Below are positions 1 to 7,249 of a stretch of DNA of 8,895 nt, piece by piece. The stretch lies in contig PBSR01000016.1 in NCBI GenBank assembly GCA_002726335.1, forward strand, positions 3,898-12,792, read 5' to 3'. The first letter of the stretch is position 1, and each line of letters opens with the position of its first letter. Source of the DNA: Gemmatimonadaceae bacterium. Its GTDB lineage: Bacteria > Latescibacterota > UBA2968 > UBA8231. The translations under genes were made by a program, and so were the position numbers. Below the pieces are notes generated by a model. That model was not told the DNA's origin and searched no databases. It saw only the letters and a list, made by a program, of their open reading frames with translations.

Positions 1-1837
<1,837 letters not shown>

Positions 1838-1850
<13 letters not shown>

Positions 1851-1871
1851 CGCAAGTCGCAGCCCGCCTTC
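1838..1871. terminator. Hairpin terminator between convergent uvrB and MerR-receiver gene
   Basis: A perfect 12-bp inverted repeat (1838-1849 with 1860-1871, core GGCGGGCTG/CAGCCCGCC) has a 10-base loop and includes the uvrB stop codon. Only a weak T-rich stretch follows on the plus strand. It lies between two convergent genes (stops at 1850 and 1898), so it could act in both directions. Confidence 0.7.
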
Positions 1872-1897
1872 CGTCCTTCAGAGGTGGTGCTGTCCGG

Positions 1898-2587
1898 TTA
1901 TTCGGCCACGACCTGAGCCCGGCGCATCACCATGCGCACGCGGGCCAGCAGTTCCTCGAGATCGAAGGGTTTCTCGATGTAGTCGTCGGCGCCGTACTCG
2001 ATTCCCTTCACTTTCTGTGGCGTGGCGTTCAGCGCCGTCAGCATGATGATGGGGATCACCGACGTGATCGGATTGCCCTTCAGGGTCTGGCAGACCTGAT
2101 AGCCATCAACCTTCGGCAGGCGCAGGTCCAGCAGGATCAGGTCCGGTTTCTCGGTGAAGGACTTGGCGAGGGCCTCCTCGCCATCGATGGCCTCTACCAC
2201 GGCAAACCCGTGTTCACCGAGGAACTCGTTCAGGGTGCCCCGAACGTCCTCCTCGTCATCCACCACAAGAACCTTCGTCGGCCGGTTCGGGTCTCTCGCA
2301 GGCGGCATGCCGCCCGCCATCTGCGCGATCCCCATGCCTGCCCCGTCGGTTCGCGCCGAGGCCAACTGATCGGCGATCTGCGACAGGGACAGCCCCTTCA
2401 GACGCAGTTCCCGTAGCCGTTCGCGAATCTTCAGAATCTCCTCCCGGTCAAACAGGTCCTTGTTGCCCCGTTTGTCGGTGACGCGGATGATTCCAAAGTT
2501 CTTGTACTTGCGGATGGATTCGACGGACTTGCCCAGCGTTTCAGCAACCTGTCGGATGTCGATCAATTGCTCGCTCTCGGGCATCAT
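1898..2587 (-). CDS. MerR-type DNA-binding domain fused to a C-terminal response-regulator receiver domain
   Basis: This 229-residue protein looks like a DNA-binding response regulator with its domains in reversed order. Residues 8-77 form a MerR-like winged helix: a helix-turn-helix (IRQVAETLGKSVESIRKYKN), a wing with GNKDLFD, then helices ending KGLSLSQIADQL. A Gly/Ala/Pro-rich linker covers about 78-103. Residues 104-225 form a CheY-like receiver with the acidic pair D110/D111, phosphoacceptor D154 (ILLDLRLP), T184 and K207 (EKPF), so the phosphorylation site looks intact. The usual MerR effector-binding domain is absent; the receiver takes its place. The ATG at 2587 is chosen because GGAGAG (2597-2602) sits 9 bases before it; a second ATG follows at once. 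No histidine kinase is adjacent, so the partner is unknown. It is divergent from the ABC ATPase gene and has a strong promoter of its own. Domain assignment is firm; the target genes are inferred. Confidence 0.93.
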   Translation of the reverse strand: MMPESEQLIDIRQVAETLGKSVESIRKYKNFGIIRVTDKRGNKDLFDREEILKIRERLRELRLKGLSLSQIADQLASARTDGAGMGIAQMAGGMPPARDPNRPTKVLVVDDEEDVRGTLNEFLGEHGFAVVEAIDGEEALAKSFTEKPDLILLDLRLPKVDGYQVCQTLKGNPITSVIPIIMLTALNATPQKVKGIEYGADDYIEKPFDLEELLARVRMVMRRAQVVAE

Positions 2588-2663
2588 TCACTCTCACTCT
2601 CCAGAAGGCACCAAAGGACAATGGGTTCAGCGCCTACAGTATCTTGTGTGTTTACTGATATGG

Positions 2664-2693
2664 ATTATACCAAATGGTAGCTTTTAACGTCAA
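2664..2693 (-). promoter_or_regulatory. Sigma-70-type promoter of the MerR-receiver gene
   Basis: Read on the minus strand, TTGACG (2688-2693) and TATAAT (2664-2669) are separated by 18 bases, and a TG one base before the -10 box gives an extended -10 element. The predicted start is near 2657, giving a leader of about 70 bases to the ATG at 2587. MerR-regulated promoters often have over-long spacers; 18 is only slightly long, so this alone does not prove MerR-type control. Confidence 0.75.
2668..2679. repeat. Small palindrome inside the regulator promoter, candidate operator
   Basis: TACCA-AA-TGGTA is an inverted repeat with 5-base arms that overlaps the -10 box and the adjacent spacer of the minus-strand promoter. 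The position would suit autoregulation by the dimeric MerR-receiver protein. The arms are short, so chance occurrence is possible. Confidence 0.4.
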
Positions 2694-2701
2694 GTCATTG
2701 C
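2687..2701 (+). repeat. Direct repeat copy 1 (ACGTCAAGTCATTGC)
   Basis: This 15-base sequence recurs at 2871-2884 with a single base missing (ACGTAAGTCATTGC). This copy covers the -35 box of the regulator promoter. It may be a protein-binding site, or simply chance or an old duplication. Confidence 0.45.
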
Positions 2702-2780
2702 TTGTTGATATTATCGGCAGCTTCCAGTGGTTGTGCAGTTTTTCACCGCAGAAGCACGGCATCGATGATTGACCCCCGAT

Positions 2781-2850
2781 CCCTCTGGCGTTACATTGGG
2801 GCCGCTCAGGAGCGACAGGGGAGAATGCCCTGTTGCCAGAGGGCACCCCT
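2781..2850 (+). other. GC-rich region with competing inverted repeats upstream of the ABC ATPase gene
   Basis: CCCTCTGGC (2781-2789) is perfectly complementary to GCCAGAGGG (2835-2843), enclosing a small CGCTCAGGAGCG hairpin (2803-2814). The second arm overlaps another hairpin, in which AGGGG (2817-2821) plus TGCCCT (2826-2831) pair with AGGGCA (2840-2845) plus CCCCT (2846-2850) around an 8-base loop with a 4-base bulge. The two structures cannot form together. If the ATPase mRNA starts upstream of 2781 this is a candidate regulatory leader. I match it to no named riboswitch class, and no U-tract follows. The remainder of the 2588-2897 intergenic stretch, beyond the promoter and repeats listed, shows nothing further; short open frames in it look non-coding. 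Confidence 0.4.
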
Positions 2851-2870
2851 CAGTCGCCCGTCTCTATTCT

Positions 2871-2884
2871 ACGTAAGTCATTGC
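2871..2884 (+). repeat. Direct repeat copy 2 (ACGTAAGTCATTGC)
   Basis: This is the partner of the repeat at 2687-2701, with 14 of 15 bases kept and one deleted. It lies just before the ribosome-binding site of the ABC ATPase gene, so the pair flanks the intergenic control region. Confidence 0.45.
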
Positions 2885-2897
2885 CAGCAAGGTGGTT

Positions 2898-3650
2898 ATG
2901 TCGCAGGCAAACGGTAAGATCATCGTCGATGTCCAGGACGTGACGATGGTCTACAACGCCAAGAACCGTGACACGTCGACGCACGTGCACGCGTTGCGCG
3001 GTTTGACGGTTCAGGTTTTCGAGAATGAATTCTTCGCCATCATGGGCCCGTCCGGCTCTGGCAAGAGCACTCTCTTCAATCAGATAGGTGCTCTGCAGAC
3101 GCCCACGTCGGGCAAGGTCCTGATCGAAGGGATCAATCTGGCGAGCCTGTCACCGGCGAAGATGGCCGCAGTCCGTTGCTTCGAACTGGGGTACATCTTC
3201 CAGACATACAACCTGCTGCCGGTGATGAGCGCCATGATGAATGTGGCGCTGCCGACGATCTTCGCCGGCATGTCAACCGCCGAAGGTGAGAAGCGGGCCC
3301 TGGAGTGTCTTGACATCGTCGGCCTCAAGGAGCGTGCCCACCACCTGCCTTCGGAGCTGTCCGGTGGCCAGCAGCAACGTGTGGCCATCGCCCGGGCTTT
3401 CGTGAACTCTCCCCGGATCATCCTCGCTGACGAACCGACGGGCAACCTCGACAGCAATACCGGCCAGTCGATCATCGATTTCATGAAGAAGCTGCAGAAC
3501 GAGATGGGTTCGACGATCATCACCGTAACCCATGACGACAAGATGCTCTCGGCCTGCGATCGTATGGCCTGGATACGTGATGGCGCCCTGGAACGGGTCG
3601 CCAACCGCGAGGATATCGATATTCGCATGGGGTCGATCAAAGAGCACTGA
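2898..3650 (+). CDS. ABC transporter ATP-binding protein, LolD/MacB type
   Basis: This 250-residue ATPase would power an inner-membrane permease of the MacB/FtsX/LolCE group, whose members move lipoproteins, peptides or drugs, or drive cell-wall enzymes by mechanotransmission. Walker A GPSGSGKST is at residues 50-58, the Q-loop IFQTYNLLP centres on Q102, the signature LSGGQQQR is at 154-161, Walker B ILADEP at 175-180, the D-loop NLDS at 183-186 and the switch His at 212, so it is complete. The wording of the Q-loop and ADEPTGNLDS places it in the LolD/MacB group. I chose ATG 2898 over the in-frame GTG at 2892 because AAGGTGG (2889-2895), close to an ideal Shine-Dalgarno, lies just before 2898 and would overlap the GTG start. 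No permease gene adjoins it, which is unusual for this group. It is divergent from the MerR-receiver gene and ends in a strong hairpin. The transported substrate cannot be told. Confidence 0.93.
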   Translation: MSQANGKIIVDVQDVTMVYNAKNRDTSTHVHALRGLTVQVFENEFFAIMGPSGSGKSTLFNQIGALQTPTSGKVLIEGINLASLSPAKMAAVRCFELGYIFQTYNLLPVMSAMMNVALPTIFAGMSTAEGEKRALECLDIVGLKERAHHLPSELSGGQQQRVAIARAFVNSPRIILADEPTGNLDSNTGQSIIDFMKKLQNEMGSTIITVTHDDKMLSACDRMAWIRDGALERVANREDIDIRMGSIKEH

Positions 3651-3668
3651 CAGCGTCCCGGACAGCAC

Positions 3669-3705
3669 AAACGGCCGGTATCCTCGAGAGGGGTACCGGC
3701 CGTTT
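3669..3705. terminator. Bidirectional terminator between ABC ATPase and SDR genes
   Basis: AAACGGCCGGTA (3669-3680) and TACCGGCCGTTT (3694-3705) form a perfect 12-bp stem with a 13-base loop that can partly pair inside. A T-rich run (TTTCTGTT) follows on the plus strand and TTTGTG on the minus strand. It sits between convergent stop codons at 3650 and 3728, so it likely serves both genes. Confidence 0.85.
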
Positions 3706-3727
3706 CTGTTGGTTCACAACGTCGGGA

Positions 3728-4648
3728 TCAGTTGGAGCTGCGTCTCTGCTTGAGGCCCTGCTGCAGGAAGACCTCCCGGTTCGGGAAGCCCCCCGCCAGC
3801 GTAAAACCACCATCCACGGCGACGAGCTGACCCGTCATGTACGGGATGTGAGTGAAGGACCAGGCGGCAACGGCGATGTCTTCGGGATCGGCAATCCTCG
3901 GCAAGGCCTGAGCACCCCCCTCTGCCATCAAGGCGTAGGTGTCGGCGACGGTGAATTCTCGACCTGTGTCCTCGTCCATCACTCCCGAAGGGCGGGAGGT
4001 GAGGGGTGTGTCGACAACGCCGGGCCGCAGGCCATTGACGGTGATGTTGTGCGGCCCCCCTTCGAAGGCAGCCCCGATGATGGCATGGTTGAGTCCGGCC
4101 TTGCTGACACCATAGGGGATGCGCGTCGTCTCGGGTGCGACATCCGAAATGGAGGTAATGAACAGCAGGCTGCGGTGAGCGGGATGGCCGCCCTGCTGGG
4201 CCTCGGTCGTGGCGGCGTCGATCATGTGTTTGAGCGCGCGCTGACCGAAGCGATAGGCACCCATGAGGTTGAGATCGAGAACGCGGTCCATCTCTTTGTC
4301 GAGATGTTCAGGAGGGGTCTCGTGGAAACGGTAGCGGATGAGTTCGCCGTCATCGCCACGGATGTAGTTGGCTACACCAGAATTGCTGACAGCTACGTCC
4401 AGGCGACCGAAGTGGTCGACGGCTGCATCGACCAGCCGGAACGGCTCGTCACGCTGGGACAGGTCGGCGCCGATAGCAAAGGCGTCGACACCGTGATCGG
4501 CGCGGATCTGTCCGGCGATCTCCTCGGCCCGTTCCCTTCCCGAATTGTAGTTGACGACCACATCCCAGCCGTGGGAGGCAAAGTGGCCGACGATGGCGGC
4601 ACCGATGCCGCTGGACGAGCCGCTGACCAGACAGACCGGACGGGACAA
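3728..4648 (-). CDS. Short-chain dehydrogenase/reductase (SDR), FabG-like
   Basis: This 306-residue classical SDR is an NAD(P)-dependent cytosolic oxidoreductase acting on an alcohol/carbonyl pair. The Rossmann motif GSSSGIG is at 10-16, NSG at 89-91 (normally NAG), the structural Asn N127 in DLNLMG, and the catalytic triad S166, Y179 and K183 (YGVSK). The C-terminal MTGQLVAVDGGF is typical. At 306 residues it is longer than the usual 250, with an insertion at about 92-120 and another at about 145-158. The start is TTG at 4648: no ATG or GTG lies near enough to include the first beta strand, and one codon upstream is the TGA of E1-beta in the same frame. No Shine-Dalgarno is evident, so translation probably depends on ribosomes finishing E1-beta. 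Its place behind the E1 genes suggests a carbonyl linked to that pathway, for example acetoin/butanediol, but the substrate is unproven. Confidence 0.9.
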   Translation of the reverse strand: MSRPVCLVSGSSSGIGAAIVGHFASHGWDVVVNYNSGRERAEEIAGQIRADHGVDAFAIGADLSQRDEPFRLVDAAVDHFGRLDVAVSNSGVANYIRGDDGELIRYRFHETPPEHLDKEMDRVLDLNLMGAYRFGQRALKHMIDAATTEAQQGGHPAHRSLLFITSISDVAPETTRIPYGVSKAGLNHAIIGAAFEGGPHNITVNGLRPGVVDTPLTSRPSGVMDEDTGREFTVADTYALMAEGGAQALPRIADPEDIAVAAWSFTHIPYMTGQLVAVDGGFTLAGGFPNREVFLQQGLKQRRSSN

Positions 4649-4651
4649 GGT

Positions 4652-5650
4652 TCAGCCGCGCAGGGAGTGAACGGCAGCGATGATGCGCTCCACGTCCGGA
4701 ATGGTGGGCAACTCGAGAGCGGGACTGAAAGGGATGGGGACATCGGCGCCGGCGATACGCAACACAGGACCGTCGAGCCAGTCGAAGGCCCGCTCCTGGA
4801 TGAGCGAGGCCAGTTCGCCCGTGACACCGTAGCGAGCGGCGCCTTCATCGATGATGACAGCATATCCCGTCTTCTTGACTGACTCGACCAGCGTATCGGC
4901 GTCGAGTGGATACAGGGACCTCACGTCGACGACTTCCGCCTCGACGCCTTCTTCGGCGAGGGACTCGGCCGCCTGCAGGGACAGTTTGACCATGCTTGAG
5001 GTGGCCACCAGGGTGATGTCCTGGCCGGTGCGCTTGATGTCGGCCTGGCCGAGGGGGACGACGAATTCTGTCTCGGGCACGGGTCCCACATCGTTGTACA
5101 TCATCTTGTTCTCGAAGACCAGCACCGGGTTGTCATCGCGAATGGCGCTTTTCAGCAATCCCTTGGCGTCGCTGGGGCAGGAAGGAATGACCACTTTCAG
5201 ACCGGGGATGTGGGCGAACAGCGCATGGAGGCTCTGCGAGTGCTGTGCCGCCGACGAGCGACCGGCCCCCATCGACAGTCGCACGGTGAGGCTCACCTTG
5301 CACTGTCCTCCCGTCATGTAGCGGATCTTGGCTGCCTGATTGACGAGCTGGTCCATCGTCAGCAAGGCGAAATCACCGAACATCAGTTCGGCGATGGGTC
5401 GCATGCCGGTCATGGCGGCACCGACGCTGAGGCCGACGTAGCCCTCCTCGGTGATCGGCGTATCGAGTACCCGCTCGCTGCCGAATTCCTCCCACAACCC
5501 TTCGCTGCACTTGAAGATGCCCCCGGACCTGCCCACATCCTCACCGAGGAGGATGACGGATTCGTCATTGCGCATCTCTTCAGCCATGGCCTCGCAGATG
5601 GCATCACGGTAGGAGATCTCGCGGGTGGGTGGAGCAACGGAGGAGGTCAC
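4652..5650 (-). CDS. Thiamine-diphosphate 2-oxoacid/acetoin dehydrogenase E1, beta subunit
   Basis: This 332-residue protein is the beta chain of an alpha2beta2 E1 enzyme that decarboxylates pyruvate, or cleaves acetoin, and passes the acyl group to lipoyl-E2. The transketolase-type pyrimidine domain covers about 10-185, with E68 in TPITEEG as the expected cofactor-activating glutamate and H137 in AAQHSQ as the expected active-site histidine. The C-terminal transketolase domain covers about 200-325. The start is GTG 5650, which overlaps the E1-alpha stop (GTGA), a sign of translational coupling; GAGG lies about 10 bases upstream. Length is normal. The sequence fits both PdhB and AcoB, and the lack of E2/E3 neighbours leaves the substrate open. 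The next gene, the SDR, begins in the same frame one codon after this stop. Confidence 0.93.
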   Translation of the reverse strand: MTSSVAPPTREISYRDAICEAMAEEMRNDESVILLGEDVGRSGGIFKCSEGLWEEFGSERVLDTPITEEGYVGLSVGAAMTGMRPIAELMFGDFALLTMDQLVNQAAKIRYMTGGQCKVSLTVRLSMGAGRSSAAQHSQSLHALFAHIPGLKVVIPSCPSDAKGLLKSAIRDDNPVLVFENKMMYNDVGPVPETEFVVPLGQADIKRTGQDITLVATSSMVKLSLQAAESLAEEGVEAEVVDVRSLYPLDADTLVESVKKTGYAVIIDEGAARYGVTGELASLIQERAFDWLDGPVLRIAGADVPIPFSPALELPTIPDVERIIAAVHSLRG

Positions 5651-6723
5651 GAGTAGAGATCCTCGAAGGCCTGATCAGGGGCCGGGTACGGAGCCTCGCG
5701 CGCGGATTCGACGGCGGCCACGACCTCCTTCTCGACCTGCTGTTGGATCTCGAGTAGCTGGTCTTCGGTGGCGATCCCGGCCTTCGCCATCTCCTGTCCG
5801 AGCAACTGAATCGGGTCCTTGTTGTCCATCCACCAGGCCAGTTCTTCCTTCGTGCGGTAGGTGGCGGCATCGCCCACATGGTGGCCGCGGAAGCGGTAGG
5901 TCATGGCCTCGATGAAGGTGGGACCGTCGCCTTTGCGCGCCTTGTTCACGGCCCGTGTCACGACTTCATGGACTGCCAGTGCATCGGATCCGTCTACACG
6001 TTCTCCGTCCATCCCGAAACCCTTGGCCCGGTCCACGATCTCTTTGACGCCGGTAACCGCCTCGAAGGGCGTATGCTCGCCGTACTGGTTGTTCTCACAG
6101 AGGTAGATCACCGGCAGATCCCAGATGACGGCCATGTTGGCCGCCTCCATCAGCAGACCCTGGTTGGCGGCGCCGTCACCGAAGAAGCAAACGGCCACCT
6201 GGTCACTCCGGCGCAGTTTGGCGGAAAGGGCGGCCCCGGTGGCGATGCCGAAGCTGCCGCCGACGATGCCATTGGCGCCCAGGTTGCCCACCGACATGTC
6301 GGCGATGTGCATGGAGCCCCCCTTGCCACGGCAGTACCCGGACTCCTTGCCCATGATCTCCGCCATCATGCCATCGAGATGGGCACCCTTGGCCACACAG
6401 TGTCCATGGCCGCGGTGCGTGGAGGTGATATAGTCGTCGTCGCGCAGCACGGCACAGGCTCCGACGGCGACGCCCTCTTCGCCTATATAGAGATGGGCCA
6501 GGCCGGGCATGAGGCCGCGGGTATAGACGTCCCATACGTGCTCCTCGAACTTCCGGATTTCCACCATCTTCCGATACATGAACCAGACGGTGTCCGGCGC
6601 CGGAAGGAGAGGACGCCGCGAGCGTGCTTTCCTCGAACTCTTCGGCGCCGGCTTGTCCCGTCCACGGGGCGGTGTGCGTGCCGGCTTGCTCTGCTGAGCT
6701 TTTCGTTTGGGGGTCTTGGCCAT
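5647..6723 (-). CDS. Thiamine-diphosphate 2-oxoacid/acetoin dehydrogenase E1, alpha subunit
   Basis: This 358-residue protein is the cofactor-binding alpha chain partner of the E1-beta encoded just downstream. The thiamine-diphosphate motif runs from GDG (182-184) to NN (211-212). THRGH (102-106) and GKGGSMH (133-139) are typical active-site segments of PdhA/AcoA proteins, and RGHH (279-282) marks the loop that carries the phosphorylated serine in the mitochondrial enzyme, here His. The first 38 residues are an unusual Lys/Arg/Pro-rich tail with about 15 basic residues. I prefer ATG 6723; an in-frame TTG at 6765 would add 14 residues but would start upstream of the best promoter candidate, and neither start has a clear Shine-Dalgarno. 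The stop overlaps the E1-beta GTG. Whether the substrate is pyruvate, acetoin or a branched 2-oxoacid cannot be decided from this window. Confidence 0.93.
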   Translation of the reverse strand: MAKTPKRKAQQSKPARTPPRGRDKPAPKSSRKARSRRPLLPAPDTVWFMYRKMVEIRKFEEHVWDVYTRGLMPGLAHLYIGEEGVAVGACAVLRDDDYITSTHRGHGHCVAKGAHLDGMMAEIMGKESGYCRGKGGSMHIADMSVGNLGANGIVGGSFGIATGAALSAKLRRSDQVAVCFFGDGAANQGLLMEAANMAVIWDLPVIYLCENNQYGEHTPFEAVTGVKEIVDRAKGFGMDGERVDGSDALAVHEVVTRAVNKARKGDGPTFIEAMTYRFRGHHVGDAATYRTKEELAWWMDNKDPIQLLGQEMAKAGIATEDQLLEIQQQVEKEVVAAVESAREAPYPAPDQAFEDLYS

Positions 6724-6736
6724 GGTTGGGCGACAG

Positions 6737-6765
6737 AAGATAGGGCGGGTAAGCAGATCACTCAA
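6737..6765 (-). promoter_or_regulatory. Candidate promoter for the E1-alpha/E1-beta/SDR operon
   Basis: On the minus strand TTGAGT (6760-6765) and TATCTT (6737-6742) are spaced by 17 bases, each matching four of six consensus positions. It lies just downstream of the large hairpin after fdxA. A start near 6730 would leave a very short leader before ATG 6723, which weakens the call. Confidence 0.35.
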
Positions 6766-6770
6766 TACGA

Positions 6771-6813
6771 CAGGGGGCGGCGACCGGGCCGTTCAGCCGG
6801 TCACCGCCCCCTG
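6771..6813 (-). terminator. Large hairpin between fdxA and E1-alpha
   Basis: Arms 6771-6787 and 6797-6813 form a 17-bp stem around a 9-base loop. The single non-Watson-Crick position is a G-U wobble in minus-strand RNA but a C-A mismatch in plus-strand RNA, which favours action on the minus-strand transcript. No good U-tract follows, so it may be a terminator, an attenuator or an RNA-processing site between fdxA and the E1 operon. Confidence 0.55.
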
Positions 6814-6852
6814 GAATCCAGCACTATTCCTGCTGCGGGCGCCGGGCGCCCG
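6811..6852. repeat. Cluster of small overlapping inverted repeats after fdxA
   Basis: CTGGA-A-TCCAG (6811-6821), CAGCA/TGCTG (6819-6823 with 6831-6835) and CGGGCGC/GCGCCCG (6836-6842 with 6846-6852) lie in tandem between the fdxA stop and the large hairpin. The first two share bases with each other, and the first with the large hairpin, so alternative folds are possible. Confidence 0.4.
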
Positions 6853-6860
6853 GAAACAGT

Positions 6861-7115
6861 CTACTTCTTGTCGCGGAAGTACGCGGCGTTGATCTCGATG
6901 TACTTGTTCCACTCCTCGGGGAGGTCCTCCTCCGCGAAGATTGCTTCTACCGGGCATTCCGGCTCGCAGGCACCACAGTCGATGCACTCGTCGGGGTCGA
7001 TGTACAGCAGTTTCTCCCCCTCGCCGTCCGCCGGATGGATACAATCGACGGGGCATACCTCGACGCAAGCTTTGTCTTTCACGTCGACGCAGGGCTCCGC
7101 GATGATATAGGTCAT
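6861..7115 (-). CDS. fdxA: Seven-iron ferredoxin, [3Fe-4S][4Fe-4S] type
   Basis: This 84-residue soluble ferredoxin carries electrons at low potential. Its cysteines are at 9, 17, 21, 25, 44, 47, 50 and 54. By comparison with Azotobacter ferredoxin I, C9, C17 and C54 bind the [3Fe-4S] cluster and C21, C44, C47 and C50 the [4Fe-4S] cluster, with C25 extra. The spacing of seven residues between C9 and C17, rather than two, is what marks the seven-iron type. The tail ([16 protein letters not shown]) is typical of the short FdxA form. ATG 7115 has GGGAGAG (7122-7128) at good spacing. A strong promoter lies upstream, so it can be transcribed apart from the reductase genes, though it is in the same direction 134 bases after them. 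It is a candidate electron donor for the siroheme reductase, or acceptor for a 2-oxoacid oxidising system; neither is proven. Confidence 0.95.
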   Translation of the reverse strand: MTYIIAEPCVDVKDKACVEVCPVDCIHPADGEGEKLLYIDPDECIDCGACEPECPVEAIFAEEDLPEEWNKYIEINAAYFRDKK

Positions 7116-7177
7116 GTCTTACTCTCCCAAAGTGTGCAAGCCACGGCAACCTCGCCGCATTCCGATTTCCAAAATCC

Positions 7178-7206
7178 TATATAGAAAGGTCCGCCAGAAC
7201 TGTCAA
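7178..7206 (-). promoter_or_regulatory. Sigma-70-type promoter of fdxA
   Basis: On the minus strand a perfect TTGACA (7201-7206) and TATATA (7178-7183) are separated by the ideal 17 bases. Transcription would begin near 7171, giving a leader of about 55 bases to ATG 7115. No clear terminator lies between the upstream gene stop (7250) and this promoter, so readthrough from the reductase operon may add to expression. Confidence 0.75.
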
Positions 7207-7249
7207 CATCAGAAAGATGGATCGTCGCGGGTGCCTCAGGTTATCTGAC

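Noticed and set aside
2709..2714. TATTAT as a -10 box for the ABC ATPase gene
   Set aside because: No acceptable -35 box lies 16-18 bases upstream, so I could not place the plus-strand promoter with confidence.
2892..2894. GTG at 2892 as the start of the ABC ATPase gene
   Set aside because: It would overlap the only good Shine-Dalgarno-like sequence, which is well placed for ATG 2898 instead.
2702..2917. 71-residue plus-strand frame in the divergent intergenic region, and a 64-residue minus-strand frame at 2652-2846
   Set aside because: No ribosome-binding site or protein motif is visible, and both cross the promoter or the structured region; composition is not gene-like.
3848..4882. 344-residue open frame antisense to the SDR and the end of E1-beta
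   Set aside because: It crosses two well-supported genes on the other strand and its sequence is low-complexity Gly/Asp/Val typical of a shadow frame.
5878..7110. 410-residue open frame antisense to E1-alpha and fdxA
   Set aside because: It spans two certain genes and their intergenic region with no family motif; a shadow frame despite its length.
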